Assembly (NCBI GenBank): GCA_927362715.1
Contig: CAKMIX010000002.1
Coordinates: 62,001-126,000 of the forward strand
DNA length: 64,000 nucleotides
Direction: 5' to 3'
Source of the DNA: an uncultured Clostridia bacterium
GTDB taxonomy: Bacteria > Bacillota > Clostridia > Oscillospirales > Acutalibacteraceae
Below are positions 25,512 to 34,754 of this stretch, piece by piece; the first letter of the stretch is position 1, and each line of letters starts with the position of its first letter. A program made the translations under genes and the position numbers. The notes below the pieces were generated by a model. That model was not told the DNA's origin and searched no databases. It saw only the letters and a program-made list of their open reading frames with translations.

Positions 25512-26351
25512 ATGGCTTTGAAATTGATGTATTTAACCGGTGATCCGCATGTCGCCGCCATGGCGGAGCAAAACGGCGTGGATCGTATTTTTTTGGATCT
25601 GGAGCTGCGCGGCAAGCAGGCGCGGCAAAAGAATATGGACACCGTTATTTCACACAACAGCATTTCCGATGTCAAAAAACTGCGCGAAGCGCTGCACACA
25701 TCGGAACTGCTGGTGCGTGTCAATTCGATGTATGACGGCTCTGCCGAGGAGATCGAGCGCGTGGTGCGCGACGGCGCCGACATCGTTATGCTGCCGTATT
25801 TCAAAACGGTGCGCGAAGTAGAGGATTTTATCCGCATGGTGGACGGCCGCGCAAAGGTCTGCCTGCTTTGTGAAACGCCGGAAGCGGCGGAAAATATAGA
25901 TGCGATTTTATCAGTGCCGGGAATTGACGAGGTGCACATCGGGATCAACGATCTGCATCTGGGCTATCATCGGCACTTTATGTTTGAGCTGGTCGCGGAC
26001 GGGACGGTAGACCGCCTGTGCGCGGCATTTCGCAAAGCGGGCGTTGTGTACGGTTTCGGCGGCATCGCGCGCGTGGGCGAGGGGATGCTGCCCGCCGAAT
26101 ATGTGCTCGGCGAGCATTACCGCCTTGGCTCGCAAATGGTGATTTTGTCGCGCACGTTCTGCGATACCGCAAAGATCACCGACCCGGAAGAACAGCGTGC
26201 GCGGTTTGCAGACGGCGTGCGCGCCATCCGCGCCTGCGAAGCCCGGCTTGCCGCGGAGGATGCAGCTTTCTTTGCGGAAAACCATCGGATCGTGCAGGAA
26301 AAGGTGCAGGCGATCGTGAAAAAAATCAAGGCGTCTAAGGGGTTGTGCTGA
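25512..26351 (+). CDS. HpcH/HpaI aldolase family protein
   Basis: 279 residues, a TIM-barrel of the phosphoenolpyruvate/pyruvate superfamily that forms or cleaves C-C bonds through a divalent metal-enolate of pyruvate. The predicted metal ligands sit in LLCETPEA and IGINDLHLG; RVNSM holds the conserved Arg region. The ribosome site is weak. It is followed after one base by a D-2-hydroxyacid dehydrogenase, both within the polysaccharide operon. The pair suggests synthesis of a small hydroxy- or keto-acid for decorating the polymer; that is inference. Confidence 0.78.
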   Translation: MALKLMYLTGDPHVAAMAEQNGVDRIFLDLELRGKQARQKNMDTVISHNSISDVKKLREALHTSELLVRVNSMYDGSAEEIERVVRDGADIVMLPYFKTVREVEDFIRMVDGRAKVCLLCETPEAAENIDAILSVPGIDEVHIGINDLHLGYHRHFMFELVADGTVDRLCAAFRKAGVVYGFGGIARVGEGMLPAEYVLGEHYRLGSQMVILSRTFCDTAKITDPEEQRARFADGVRAIRACEARLAAEDAAFFAENHRIVQEKVQAIVKKIKASKGLC

Positions 26352-26352
26352 T

Positions 26353-27270
26353 ATGCGGATTCTGTTGACGGGCGCATTTGCCTATACCCCGGCGCAGCTT
26401 GCGCAGTTGAAAAATATGGGGCTGGAGATCACGTTCGTGCAGGACGAGCGCGAGCCGCTGGAGATGGATGTTTCCGCATTCGAAGCGGTCGTCTGTAATG
26501 GGCTTTTCCTTTACAATGACATCCGCCGCTTTTCATCGCTGCGCTTTATCCAGGTGACAAGCGCGGGGCTGGATCGGCTTCCGCTTGACTACATCCGGGC
26601 ACAGGGGATCCGCCTGTGCAACGCGCGCGGCGTATACAGCGTACCGATGGCGGAATGGGCGGTCGGCGGTGTTTTGTCGTTATATAAGCACCTGAACCGC
26701 TTTTCCGAGCAGCAGAAAAACCGTCTTTGGGAAAAGGACAGGACTGTCCGCGAGCTTGCAGGGCAGACCGTCTGCATCGTCGGCGCGGGCAGTGTCGGCA
26801 CGGCGTGCGCGCAGCGGTTCAAGGCGTTTGACACAACAGTCCTTGCCGCAGACATCCGCAAGCCGCCGGGCGGCTTCGATGCGTATTATCCGATGGACAA
26901 GCTGCAAGACGCGCTTGCGCGGGCCGACGTCGTGGTGCTTACCCTGCCGCTGACGGACAGTACCCGTGGGCTGTTCGATGCGGAAATGCTTGCCGGCTGC
27001 AAACACGGCGCGGTGCTTGTCAATATCGCACGCGGCGCGGTGGTGTGCGAGGCGGCGTTGGTCGCAGCGCTCGAAAGCGGGCGGCTTAGCGGCGCGGTTT
27101 TGGATGTGTTTGAAACGGAGCCGCTGACGGAAAGCAGCCCGCTGTGGCAAATGGAGCAGGTGCTCGTGACACCGCACAATTCCTTTGTGTCCGGGCGAAA
27201 CGGCGAAAGGCTGTTTCACCTGATCGAAGAAAACCTGCGCGCGTATCTAAATCAAGGGGGAAAAGAATGA
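26353..27270 (+). CDS. D-isomer specific 2-hydroxyacid dehydrogenase
   Basis: 305 residues, NAD(H)-dependent. The NAD-binding GAGSVGTACAQ motif and the catalytic trio (Arg in VNIARGAVV, Glu in FETEPL, His in TPHNSF) are visible. Substrates of relatives include glycerate, phosphoglycerate, lactate and hydroxypyruvate. It starts one base after the aldolase stop, and its stop overlaps the next ATG (ATGA), so coupling is tight. Confidence 0.85.
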   Translation: MRILLTGAFAYTPAQLAQLKNMGLEITFVQDEREPLEMDVSAFEAVVCNGLFLYNDIRRFSSLRFIQVTSAGLDRLPLDYIRAQGIRLCNARGVYSVPMAEWAVGGVLSLYKHLNRFSEQQKNRLWEKDRTVRELAGQTVCIVGAGSVGTACAQRFKAFDTTVLAADIRKPPGGFDAYYPMDKLQDALARADVVVLTLPLTDSTRGLFDAEMLAGCKHGAVLVNIARGAVVCEAALVAALESGRLSGAVLDVFETEPLTESSPLWQMEQVLVTPHNSFVSGRNGERLFHLIEENLRAYLNQGGKE

Positions 27271-28379
27271 AATTTATTTTGGTATCTCCGAAAAATCGGA
27301 CGGCGTATAATTTCCGCGGTGATCTGATCCGTGAAATTATCGCCTGCGGCTACGAGGTCATCGTGACGGGTCCCAACCGCGACAACGTTGACAAAATCGA
27401 AGCGTTGGGTGCAAGGTTCGTGGAGATCCCCATGGACAAAAACGGTGTGAATCCCTTTGCAGACCTACAATATATGCGCGCGCTGTACAAGCTGTTTTGT
27501 GCGGAAAAGCCGGATGCCGTGCTCGGATACACAAGCAAGCCCGTCATTTACGGCTCTTTGGCGGCGAAGCGCGCGGGCGTCCCGAACGTTACAGCCATGA
27601 TCACGGGCCTTGGGTATGCATTTACGCAAAAGACCGCAAAAGCGCGTGCGATCCGCGCGGTGATGTCTCTGCTGTATAAGCCGGCTTTGAAAAAGGCGGA
27701 TACCGTCATTTTCCAAAATCCGGACGATCGGGATGAGACGATCCGCTTAAAGCTTGTGGATGCGGAAAAATGCCGTGTGGTCAACGGTTCCGGCGTCAAT
27801 ATGGAGCGCTTCAAGCCGCTGCCGTATCCCGAAAAAGTCACGTTCTTTATGCTGGCGCGGGTCATGTATGCCAAGGGGATCCGCGAATACCTGCGCGCGG
27901 CAGAGCTGGTCCACGAAAAGTACCCCGATACAAAGTTTATGCTGCTGGGTGCGTGCGAGGGCATTCAGGACTCCATCAGCCGCGAGGCGCTGCAGCGCTA
28001 TATTGACGATGGCACGATCGTCTATTACGGCGAAACGGATAACGTCGCCCCGTATTACGGCGAGTGTTCCGTATTTGTCCTGCCGTCGTACCGCGAGGGT
28101 ACGGGCCGCGTTATTTTGGAAGCGATGGCGACCGAGCGGCCCATCATCGCCACGGACGTTGCCGGCTGCCGGGAAACGGTGCGCGATGGAATTACGGGCT
28201 TCTTAGTCCCTGCTAAAGACAGCGAAGCGCTTGCGGAAAAGATGATCTGGTTTATTGAACATCCGGAAAAGATCCCCGAAATGGGAAAAGCAAGCTTGGA
28301 ATACTGCAAAGAAAAATATGACGTCCGCAAGGTCAATGCGAATATGTTGAAATTCTGCCGGATCCAGCCCGCGCAGTAG
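27267..28379 (+). CDS. Glycosyltransferase family 4
   Basis: 370 residues, GT-B fold. The N-terminal acceptor domain begins MKFILVSPKNRTAYNFRG and is typical of WbpH/PglA-like N-acetylhexosaminyl transferases. The C-terminal donor domain has the E-x7-E region (PSYREGTGRVILEAMA). AAGGGGGAAAAG precedes ATG 27267. It adds one sugar of the repeat unit on the cytoplasmic face; donor unknown. Confidence 0.88.
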   Translation: MKFILVSPKNRTAYNFRGDLIREIIACGYEVIVTGPNRDNVDKIEALGARFVEIPMDKNGVNPFADLQYMRALYKLFCAEKPDAVLGYTSKPVIYGSLAAKRAGVPNVTAMITGLGYAFTQKTAKARAIRAVMSLLYKPALKKADTVIFQNPDDRDETIRLKLVDAEKCRVVNGSGVNMERFKPLPYPEKVTFFMLARVMYAKGIREYLRAAELVHEKYPDTKFMLLGACEGIQDSISREALQRYIDDGTIVYYGETDNVAPYYGECSVFVLPSYREGTGRVILEAMATERPIIATDVAGCRETVRDGITGFLVPAKDSEALAEKMIWFIEHPEKIPEMGKASLEYCKEKYDVRKVNANMLKFCRIQPAQ

Positions 28380-28404
28380 AATCTTCCGGAAGGGGAATCG
28401 GAAT

Positions 28405-29724
28405 ATGAACTTGTATGAAAAGATCGTAAACGGAGAAGAAAAAATCTCCCTTGTGGGGCTCGGGTATGTCGGCATGCCGATCGCGGTCGCCTTTTCAAAG
28501 AAAGCCAGGGTGATCGGGTACGACCTGAACGCCGCCAAGATCGAGCTGTATAAAAGCGGCGTAGATCCGACCAACGAGGTCGGCGGCGACGTGGTCAAAG
28601 CGTGCAGCGTGGAATTTACCGCGGATGAGACAAAGCTGCGCGAAGCGAAATTCCATATTGTTGCCGTGCCCACGCCTGTAAACGATGACCACACACCGGA
28701 TTTGACGCCCGTGGAAAGTGCGTCCGAGACCGTGGGGCGCAACCTGACGAAAGGCTCCGTCGTGGTGTATGAATCTACGGTATACCCCGGTGTGACCGAA
28801 GAAATCTGTGTGCCGATTTTGGAGCGGGAATCGGGTTTAAAGTGCGGCGTGGATTTTAAGATCGGGTACAGCCCCGAGCGCATCAACCCCGGCGACAAGG
28901 TCCACCGCCTCGAAACGATTACCAAGATCGTCAGCGGTATGGACGAAGAAACGCTCGACACCGTCGCGAAGGTCTATGAGCTGGTGGTCGAAGCGGGCGT
29001 GCACCGTGCCGAGAGCATCAAGGTCGCGGAGGCTGCCAAGGTCATTGAAAACAGCCAGCGTGACATCAACGTGGCGTTTATGAACGAGCTCTCCATCATC
29101 TTTAACAAAATGGGCATCGACACGCTTTCCGTGCTCAAAGCCGCGGGGACAAAGTGGAATTTCCTCAAATTCTATCCCGGCCTTGTGGGCGGGCACTGCA
29201 TCGGCGTCGACCCGTATTACCTGACCTATAAGGCGGAGCAGCTCGGCTATCACAGCCAGATCATCCTCTCCGGCCGCCGCATTAACGACGACATGGGCAA
29301 ATACGTTGCCGAAAACGTCGTCAAAAAGCTGATCGCAGCGGATGTTTCCATTAAGAATGCCAAGGTCGCGGTTTTAGGCTTTACGTTTAAGGAGAATTGC
29401 CCGGACACGCGCAACACCAAGGTCATCGATATTGTGCGGGAACTGGGTGAATACGGTATTACGCCCGTGATCGCCGACCCGACAGCGGATGCGGATGAAG
29501 CAAAACGCTTGTACGGTGTGGAGTTTGTCGATATGAACGTGATACAGGATTGCGACGCCGTAGTACTTGCCGTGGCGCATGATGCGCTCAAGGGGCTTTC
29601 GCAGGCGGACTTTGACAAAATGTTCAAACCCGGTGAAAACGGCAAAAAGGTGCTTGTAGACATCAAGGGCTTGCTGGATCGCAAGCAATACGAATCGGCC
29701 GGCTATCGGTACTGGAGATTGTAA
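28405..29724 (+). CDS. UDP-N-acetylglucosamine/galactosamine C6 dehydrogenase (TviB/WbpA family)
   Basis: 439 residues. It oxidises a UDP-N-acetylhexosamine (less likely UDP-glucose) to the uronic acid with two NAD+. The N-terminal Rossmann motif VGLGYVGMPIA (17-27), the GYSPERINPGDK motif typical of the TviB branch, and catalytic Cys265 in GLVGGHCIGVDPYYL are present. AAGGGGAA precedes ATG 28405. No separate C4 epimerase is in the locus, so the product is predicted to be UDP-GlcNAcA, unless an epimerase is encoded elsewhere. Confidence 0.9.
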   Translation: MNLYEKIVNGEEKISLVGLGYVGMPIAVAFSKKARVIGYDLNAAKIELYKSGVDPTNEVGGDVVKACSVEFTADETKLREAKFHIVAVPTPVNDDHTPDLTPVESASETVGRNLTKGSVVVYESTVYPGVTEEICVPILERESGLKCGVDFKIGYSPERINPGDKVHRLETITKIVSGMDEETLDTVAKVYELVVEAGVHRAESIKVAEAAKVIENSQRDINVAFMNELSIIFNKMGIDTLSVLKAAGTKWNFLKFYPGLVGGHCIGVDPYYLTYKAEQLGYHSQIILSGRRINDDMGKYVAENVVKKLIAADVSIKNAKVAVLGFTFKENCPDTRNTKVIDIVRELGEYGITPVIADPTADADEAKRLYGVEFVDMNVIQDCDAVVLAVAHDALKGLSQADFDKMFKPGENGKKVLVDIKGLLDRKQYESAGYRYWRL

Positions 29725-29769
29725 GCGGTCTGCTGTAGAAGCTCAAGTCTGAAAGAAGCAGGTGTTTTT

Positions 29770-31149
29770 ATGGCATTGCAGGCGGTTTACGACCGTTCCC
29801 CGATCTTTTTCCAAAATATCATGACGACCGTTAAAGGGTATAAAAACGCACAGACCCGTTACGGGAAGGCATATTATGCCTATCGGGCGTTTTTAAAAGA
29901 CTTTGACACCTGGCCGCTGGAAAAGAAATTGGAATACCAGCGGGCGGAACTGGTAAGATTTGTTCGATACGCCAATGAAAACAGCGCGTTTTACAGGGAA
30001 CTGTATGCGGGGATCGACTTAGACAGCATCCGATCGGCAGAAGATCTGCAAAAACTGCCGGTCGTCGATAAGGAAATGCTGCGTGCCAATATCGATTCGT
30101 GCATCGTGCGCGGTACGCCTTATGTAGAATCCCATACCGGCGGGACAACGGGCAAGTCGCTGACGGTCCATTTTACGGTTGACGATTATATGAAGCGCAT
30201 GGCCTCCTTAGACCACTTTAAGGCGAAGGTTGGGTTCGAGCATCTGAAAATGCGCCGCGCGACCTTCAACGGGAAACATATCGTACCGCCCGGGCAGACC
30301 AAAAAGGTGTTTTGGCGGTATAACCGCGCGTGCAAGCAGATGATTTTTTCTTCGTTCCACATTACGGAAGAAAATATGGGGTATTATGTAGAGGAACTCA
30401 ATCGGTTCAAGCCGCAGGCGCTCGACGGCTTCTTTTCCTCAATCTGCGACATCGCCGGGTATATCGAGCGGCATAATTTGAAGCTTGATTTTACGCCCGT
30501 TGCGATCTTCCCCACCAGTGAAACACTGACACAAGAGGGCCGCGCGCTGCTTGAGCGCGTATTCGGCTGCAAAGTTTTTGACCAGTACGGCTCCAGCGAG
30601 GGCGCACCGTTTGTAATGGAATGCCCGGATCAGGTGCTGCATGTCTGGCTGGACAGCGGTGTCTTTGAACCTTTCGGCGAGGAGGGCGAGGTGCTTGTGA
30701 CCAGCTTCACAACGCACGGCACGCCGCTGATCCGCTACCGCATCGGGGATCGGATGACATTTGATCCGAATGCATCCTGCACCTGCGGTGACAACCAGCC
30801 GATCGTGCGCTCGATCGAGGGACGCAGACTCGATTTTCTGTATACGGCGAAGGGAGCAAAGATCAACGGCGGCAACGTTTCCAATATTTTGAAAAATCTG
30901 CCAAACGCCGTGGTGCGTTCCCAATTTCTGCAGAGCAAAAAAGAAGAAGTCACCTTGCTTTTGGAAGTCGATCCGGCGCTGTATAAGCCGGAATACAACG
31001 ATCAGATCCAAGAGGAATTCCGCCATAAGTTCGGGGAAGATACCAAATTGACGATCCGCTGTGTGGAAGAGATCCCGCGCGAAAAAAGCGGGAAATTCCG
31101 CATGATCAAAAACACGGTCGATGAAACGGCGGACCGGCAGCAAAGCTGA
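29770..31149 (+). CDS. CapK-like adenylate-forming enzyme (phenylacetate-CoA ligase family)
   Basis: 459 residues. The AMP/ATP-binding loop SHTGGTTGKS (121-130), the FDQYGSSEGAP region, and the C-terminal Lys loop (PREKSGKFRMIKN) mark it as an ANL-superfamily acyl activator. The CapK branch is frequent in capsule loci and is thought to activate an acid for attachment to sugars. GCAGGTG precedes ATG 29770. The acid may come from the aldolase/dehydrogenase pair three genes upstream (inference). Confidence 0.85.
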   Translation: MALQAVYDRSPIFFQNIMTTVKGYKNAQTRYGKAYYAYRAFLKDFDTWPLEKKLEYQRAELVRFVRYANENSAFYRELYAGIDLDSIRSAEDLQKLPVVDKEMLRANIDSCIVRGTPYVESHTGGTTGKSLTVHFTVDDYMKRMASLDHFKAKVGFEHLKMRRATFNGKHIVPPGQTKKVFWRYNRACKQMIFSSFHITEENMGYYVEELNRFKPQALDGFFSSICDIAGYIERHNLKLDFTPVAIFPTSETLTQEGRALLERVFGCKVFDQYGSSEGAPFVMECPDQVLHVWLDSGVFEPFGEEGEVLVTSFTTHGTPLIRYRIGDRMTFDPNASCTCGDNQPIVRSIEGRRLDFLYTAKGAKINGGNVSNILKNLPNAVVRSQFLQSKKEEVTLLLEVDPALYKPEYNDQIQEEFRHKFGEDTKLTIRCVEEIPREKSGKFRMIKNTVDETADRQQS

Positions 31150-31180
31150 ACAGAAAACTGCAAAGAAAGCGGGGCAGGGC

Positions 31181-32458
31181 GTGAACATCCTGTTTATTTC
31201 CATGTCGCCGATCCACAGGGGTGTGAACATCGGAAACACTTTCCTGAATGTTTTGGACGGCATATCCGGCATAACGTTTTCCGGTGTGTATACCAAAAAC
31301 GGCGCACCGGGAAAAGAGCTCCAAAACGCCTTTCGGCTCAATGAAAAAATGATCCTGAAAAAGGCGCTGCACAAATCAAACACCGTCGGTGAGGTCGTCG
31401 AAGCGCGTAGCGATGGGGCTGTTGCGGAGACAGACAAGCTTGTCGCTTTTGCAAAAAAGAAGCGGTTCACCGCGTTCTTCTGGGCGCAGGCGATGGTATG
31501 GGCGCTGCCGTACTGGAAGTCGGGCGCCCTGAACGATTTTCTGGATGCTGTGCAACCGGATGTCCTGTTTACGCTGCTTTCGGATTCGGTCGTACTCAAT
31601 AAGCTGATCGCCTATATTCAGGATTACACGAAAAAACCTCTGGTGGTCTATGCGTGGGACAATAACTACACGCTGAAAATGGGCGCGGTCTCGCCGCTGC
31701 GCCGGTTGAACCGGCACATTAACCGCATCTATATGCGCAAAACCGTGCGGCGGGCAAAGCAGCTTTATGTGATCTCCGACGTGCAAAAGCGCGATTACGA
31801 AAAGGAATTCGGCGTGCCCTGCAAGGTGCTCACCAAATCGGCGGATTTTTCGGGCGAACCGCCGTTGAAAACGCAGTATGATTCGCCCCTCCAACTTGTT
31901 TTTACGGGCAATATCGGCACAAACCGTTGGAAGAGCCTTGCTATGATCTCTGAAGCCTTGGAAAGCATCAACCAAAACGGCGTGCGCGCCCAGCTGCGCA
32001 TTTATACCGCCACGCCGCTGACGCAAAAAATGGAAAATGCGTTGCGAAAAAAAGACGCTTCCTTTATAATGGGTAGCGTCCCTGCAAGCGAGATCCCGCG
32101 TATCCAGTCGGAGGCGGATATGCTCGTGCATGTGGAATCGTTCGATCGCAAAGCCCGCCTTCAGGTGCGGCAGTCCTTTTCCACAAAACTTGTGGACTAC
32201 TTCAGGGTGGCGCGTCCGATCCTGGCGGTGGGGCCACGGAATGTGGCGTCCATAGAGCATCTGATTCGTAACGATTGCGCGCTGACGGCATCTTCGGCCG
32301 AAGAGGTGCGGCAGGCACTTTTGTCGGTGCTCGGCGGTCCGGACAAGCTCAACGACTTGTCAAAAAAGGCATACGCCTGCGGCAGGCGCAATCATGACGC
32401 TGCTGCAATGCACGGGATGCTGCAAGCAGATTTGGAAAAACTCGTAAAGGAACCGTAA
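31181..32458 (+). CDS. Glycosyltransferase, GT4-like
   Basis: About 425 residues, GT-B type. The N-terminal part begins VNILFISMSPIHRGVNIG. The C-terminal part has a donor-domain look (LVFTGNIGTNRWKSLAMI, then ADMLVHVESFD), with weaker family motifs than its neighbours. GTG 31181 has AAAGCGGGG 6 bases upstream and was chosen over an ATG at 31121, which overlaps the CapK-like gene and has no ribosome site. Role: one glycosyl transfer in repeat-unit assembly; donor unknown. Confidence 0.75.
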   Translation: MNILFISMSPIHRGVNIGNTFLNVLDGISGITFSGVYTKNGAPGKELQNAFRLNEKMILKKALHKSNTVGEVVEARSDGAVAETDKLVAFAKKKRFTAFFWAQAMVWALPYWKSGALNDFLDAVQPDVLFTLLSDSVVLNKLIAYIQDYTKKPLVVYAWDNNYTLKMGAVSPLRRLNRHINRIYMRKTVRRAKQLYVISDVQKRDYEKEFGVPCKVLTKSADFSGEPPLKTQYDSPLQLVFTGNIGTNRWKSLAMISEALESINQNGVRAQLRIYTATPLTQKMENALRKKDASFIMGSVPASEIPRIQSEADMLVHVESFDRKARLQVRQSFSTKLVDYFRVARPILAVGPRNVASIEHLIRNDCALTASSAEEVRQALLSVLGGPDKLNDLSKKAYACGRRNHDAAAMHGMLQADLEKLVKEP

Positions 32459-32502
32459 TTCCAAGCCCGGAAGAGATCTTTTTGAAAAGGAGGGACCGCC
32501 CC

Positions 32503-33480
32503 GTGATTTATTTTGCAACCGTTTTGCGCTGCCTTGCGGCGTGCATCATCACCAATTCGCATTACACGGGCGTTTACCCGACCGATCTCATTGCCAACGG
32601 CGGGCTGCTCGGCGACGTTATCTTTTTTGCGGTCTCCGGCTTCTGCCTGGTCAACGTAAAAGGGAATTTTTTTCAGTGGTACGGGAAACGGCTTTTGCGG
32701 CTGTATCCCGCGGTTCTCCTGATTACACTGGCTTATCTTCTGGCAGGGCTTTTTACTGCGCCGGAAAACGCCGCCGGCTGGCTGCGGCTTTTTATCTATC
32801 CGACCAATTATCACTTCGTCGCGTCGATCCTTTTTTTGTATATCCCGTTTTATTTCGTGATGCGTATTCAGAAGCTTCGCGAAAACATCCCGCTGCTGTC
32901 CGCGGGGTTGTGCGTCGTTTGGCTTCTTGTGTATATTCTTATTTACGACAGATCGTATTATCATATTGATACGGTTCGCGAACCGATGATCCGGTTCCTG
33001 TTTTTCTTCTCCATGCTGCTGGGGGCGTATTTCCGGATCAGCAAAGACCGCTTTCTCAACCGCAAATGCGTTTGGGCGTGGATTTTGCTTCCCTGCTTGC
33101 TCGCGGGGTATTTTGCAAGCAAGCTGCTGTTTGTAAGAATAGAGCGGCTTGCCGATTTTCAGCTTGTCAACCAAATCGTTCTGTTTGCACTGCTGGCGGT
33201 TTTGTTCCGCTGCTTTGCGTCCGTGGACGGGAAGCTGGAAAGATTGCCGCGTGTTCTCAAGCGGGTCATCGAGTTTGTGGCAAGCGTAACGCTGGAGATC
33301 TATCTTGTGCAGATCTCGCTGATCCCAAAGCTAAACATTTTTCCGTTCCCGCTGAACTGGCTGTTCATTACGGGCACGATCCTGCTGCTTGCGTGGATTT
33401 TGCACAAGGTGACCGGCTGGATACAGGCAGGGCTGCAAAGGCTCTTTTCGCGGCGGCGCAAAAACGCCGCGTCAGCATAA
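32503..33480 (+). CDS. Acyltransferase 3 family membrane protein
   Basis: 325 residues with about ten membrane helices. The start YFATVLRCLAACIITNSHY and the VIFFAVSGFCLVNV segment follow the pattern of integral acyltransferases (OafA-like) that O-acetylate surface polysaccharides. GTG 32503 is preceded by AAAAGGAGGG; an upstream TTG at 32482 overlaps that site. It is the likely acetyl decorator of the polymer. Confidence 0.85.
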   Translation: MIYFATVLRCLAACIITNSHYTGVYPTDLIANGGLLGDVIFFAVSGFCLVNVKGNFFQWYGKRLLRLYPAVLLITLAYLLAGLFTAPENAAGWLRLFIYPTNYHFVASILFLYIPFYFVMRIQKLRENIPLLSAGLCVVWLLVYILIYDRSYYHIDTVREPMIRFLFFFSMLLGAYFRISKDRFLNRKCVWAWILLPCLLAGYFASKLLFVRIERLADFQLVNQIVLFALLAVLFRCFASVDGKLERLPRVLKRVIEFVASVTLEIYLVQISLIPKLNIFPFPLNWLFITGTILLLAWILHKVTGWIQAGLQRLFSRRRKNAASA

Positions 33481-33522
33481 TTTACCGATCGGTATAGCGA
33501 GCACACGAAGGGGTGAACGGCT

Positions 33523-34740
33523 TTGAGGGTATTGCAGATCAATGCGGTCAATAAAATACGGAGCACCGGGCGAAATGTCTCGGAACTCAATGACTTTCTT
33601 CGGAAAGCCGGGCATACCTGCGCGGTCGCTTATTCGGCAGGACCTTCCGACCTGCCGGAATATGAATATCACATCGGCTCAAAGACGGATGTAAAGCTCC
33701 ACGGGCTTTTGTCCCGTGTTTCCGGGAAACAGGGCTATTTTTCTAAAAACGCAACACGAAAGCTTCTAAACTTTACAGGCAGCTTCGCGCCGGATATCGT
33801 CGTGCTGAACAATCTGCACGCAAATTATATCCATTTGCCGCTGCTGCTGCGGTACCTTGCCGAAAAGGACATCGCCACCGTCGCAGTATTGCATGATTGC
33901 TGGTTTTATACGGGGCATTGCTGCCACTACACCGCGGCGGGCTGCTGCAAGTGGCAGGAACACTGCGGCGGCTGCCCGGCAAGAAAGCAATATAACCGAA
34001 GCTGGTTTTTTGACCGCAGCGCCGACATGCTCGCGGATAAAAAGGAATTGTTCGGCGCAATCCCGCGGCTGGGCGTAGTCGGGGTATCCGACTGGCTGAC
34101 CGGGGAAGCAAAAAAAGCCCCCGTGTTCCAAAATGCAAAAAGCATTCAAAGGATCTATAACTGGGTGGATACTGATCTATTCGTCCCGCAGGACACCGCG
34201 GCGCTTCGAGAAAAGCTTGGGCTGAAAGACCAAAAGATCCTGCTGTGCGTGGCAAGCGCCTGGTCTCGGGAAAAGGGATTGGACACCGTTTTGCAGCTTG
34301 CAAACGGTCTGCCGCAAGGGCAGCGGTTGCTGCTTGTAGGCAACGCGCCGGAAGAGACCCTTGCGGGGACAAATATCCAGCATATCCCTGCGACCGATGA
34401 TGTGAAGGCACTTGCCGCGCTGTATGCCATGGCGGATGTGTTTGTGCAGCCGTCCTTGGAAGAAACCTTCGGCAAAGTTACGGCGGAGGCGCTTTCCTGC
34501 GGGACACCCGTGGTGTGCTTCGATTCCACAGCGAACCCCGAGCTTGTAGGTGAGGGCTGCGGGACGGTCGTGCCGGCGGGCGATACAGACGCACTCGCGG
34601 CGGCGGCGCAGACCATTCTTTCTGACGGGAAAGATGCATTCTGCAAAACCTGCCGGGCGTTCGCTTTGCAGAATTTCCGGGCAGAGACGAGTCTGCAGGC
34701 GTATCTGCAATTTTTTGAAACATTATGTTCCATGAAATGA
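33523..34740 (+). CDS. Glycosyltransferase family 4
   Basis: 405 residues, GT-B. Its order is typical of WcaC/EpsF-like enzymes: VLQINAVNKIRSTGR at the start, the LHDCWFYTGHCCHYTAAGC segment, then VGVSDWLT and a donor domain with PSLEETFGKVTAEALSCG (E-x7-E). TTG start at 33523 follows AAGGGGTGA. The Cys-rich patch (CCHYTAAGCCKWQEHCGGCP) is a family trait. It is one of three GT4 enzymes in the locus. Confidence 0.9.
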   Translation: MRVLQINAVNKIRSTGRNVSELNDFLRKAGHTCAVAYSAGPSDLPEYEYHIGSKTDVKLHGLLSRVSGKQGYFSKNATRKLLNFTGSFAPDIVVLNNLHANYIHLPLLLRYLAEKDIATVAVLHDCWFYTGHCCHYTAAGCCKWQEHCGGCPARKQYNRSWFFDRSADMLADKKELFGAIPRLGVVGVSDWLTGEAKKAPVFQNAKSIQRIYNWVDTDLFVPQDTAALREKLGLKDQKILLCVASAWSREKGLDTVLQLANGLPQGQRLLLVGNAPEETLAGTNIQHIPATDDVKALAALYAMADVFVQPSLEETFGKVTAEALSCGTPVVCFDSTANPELVGEGCGTVVPAGDTDALAAAAQTILSDGKDAFCKTCRAFALQNFRAETSLQAYLQFFETLCSMK

Positions 34741-34754
34741 GGTGAGAAGCGCGT

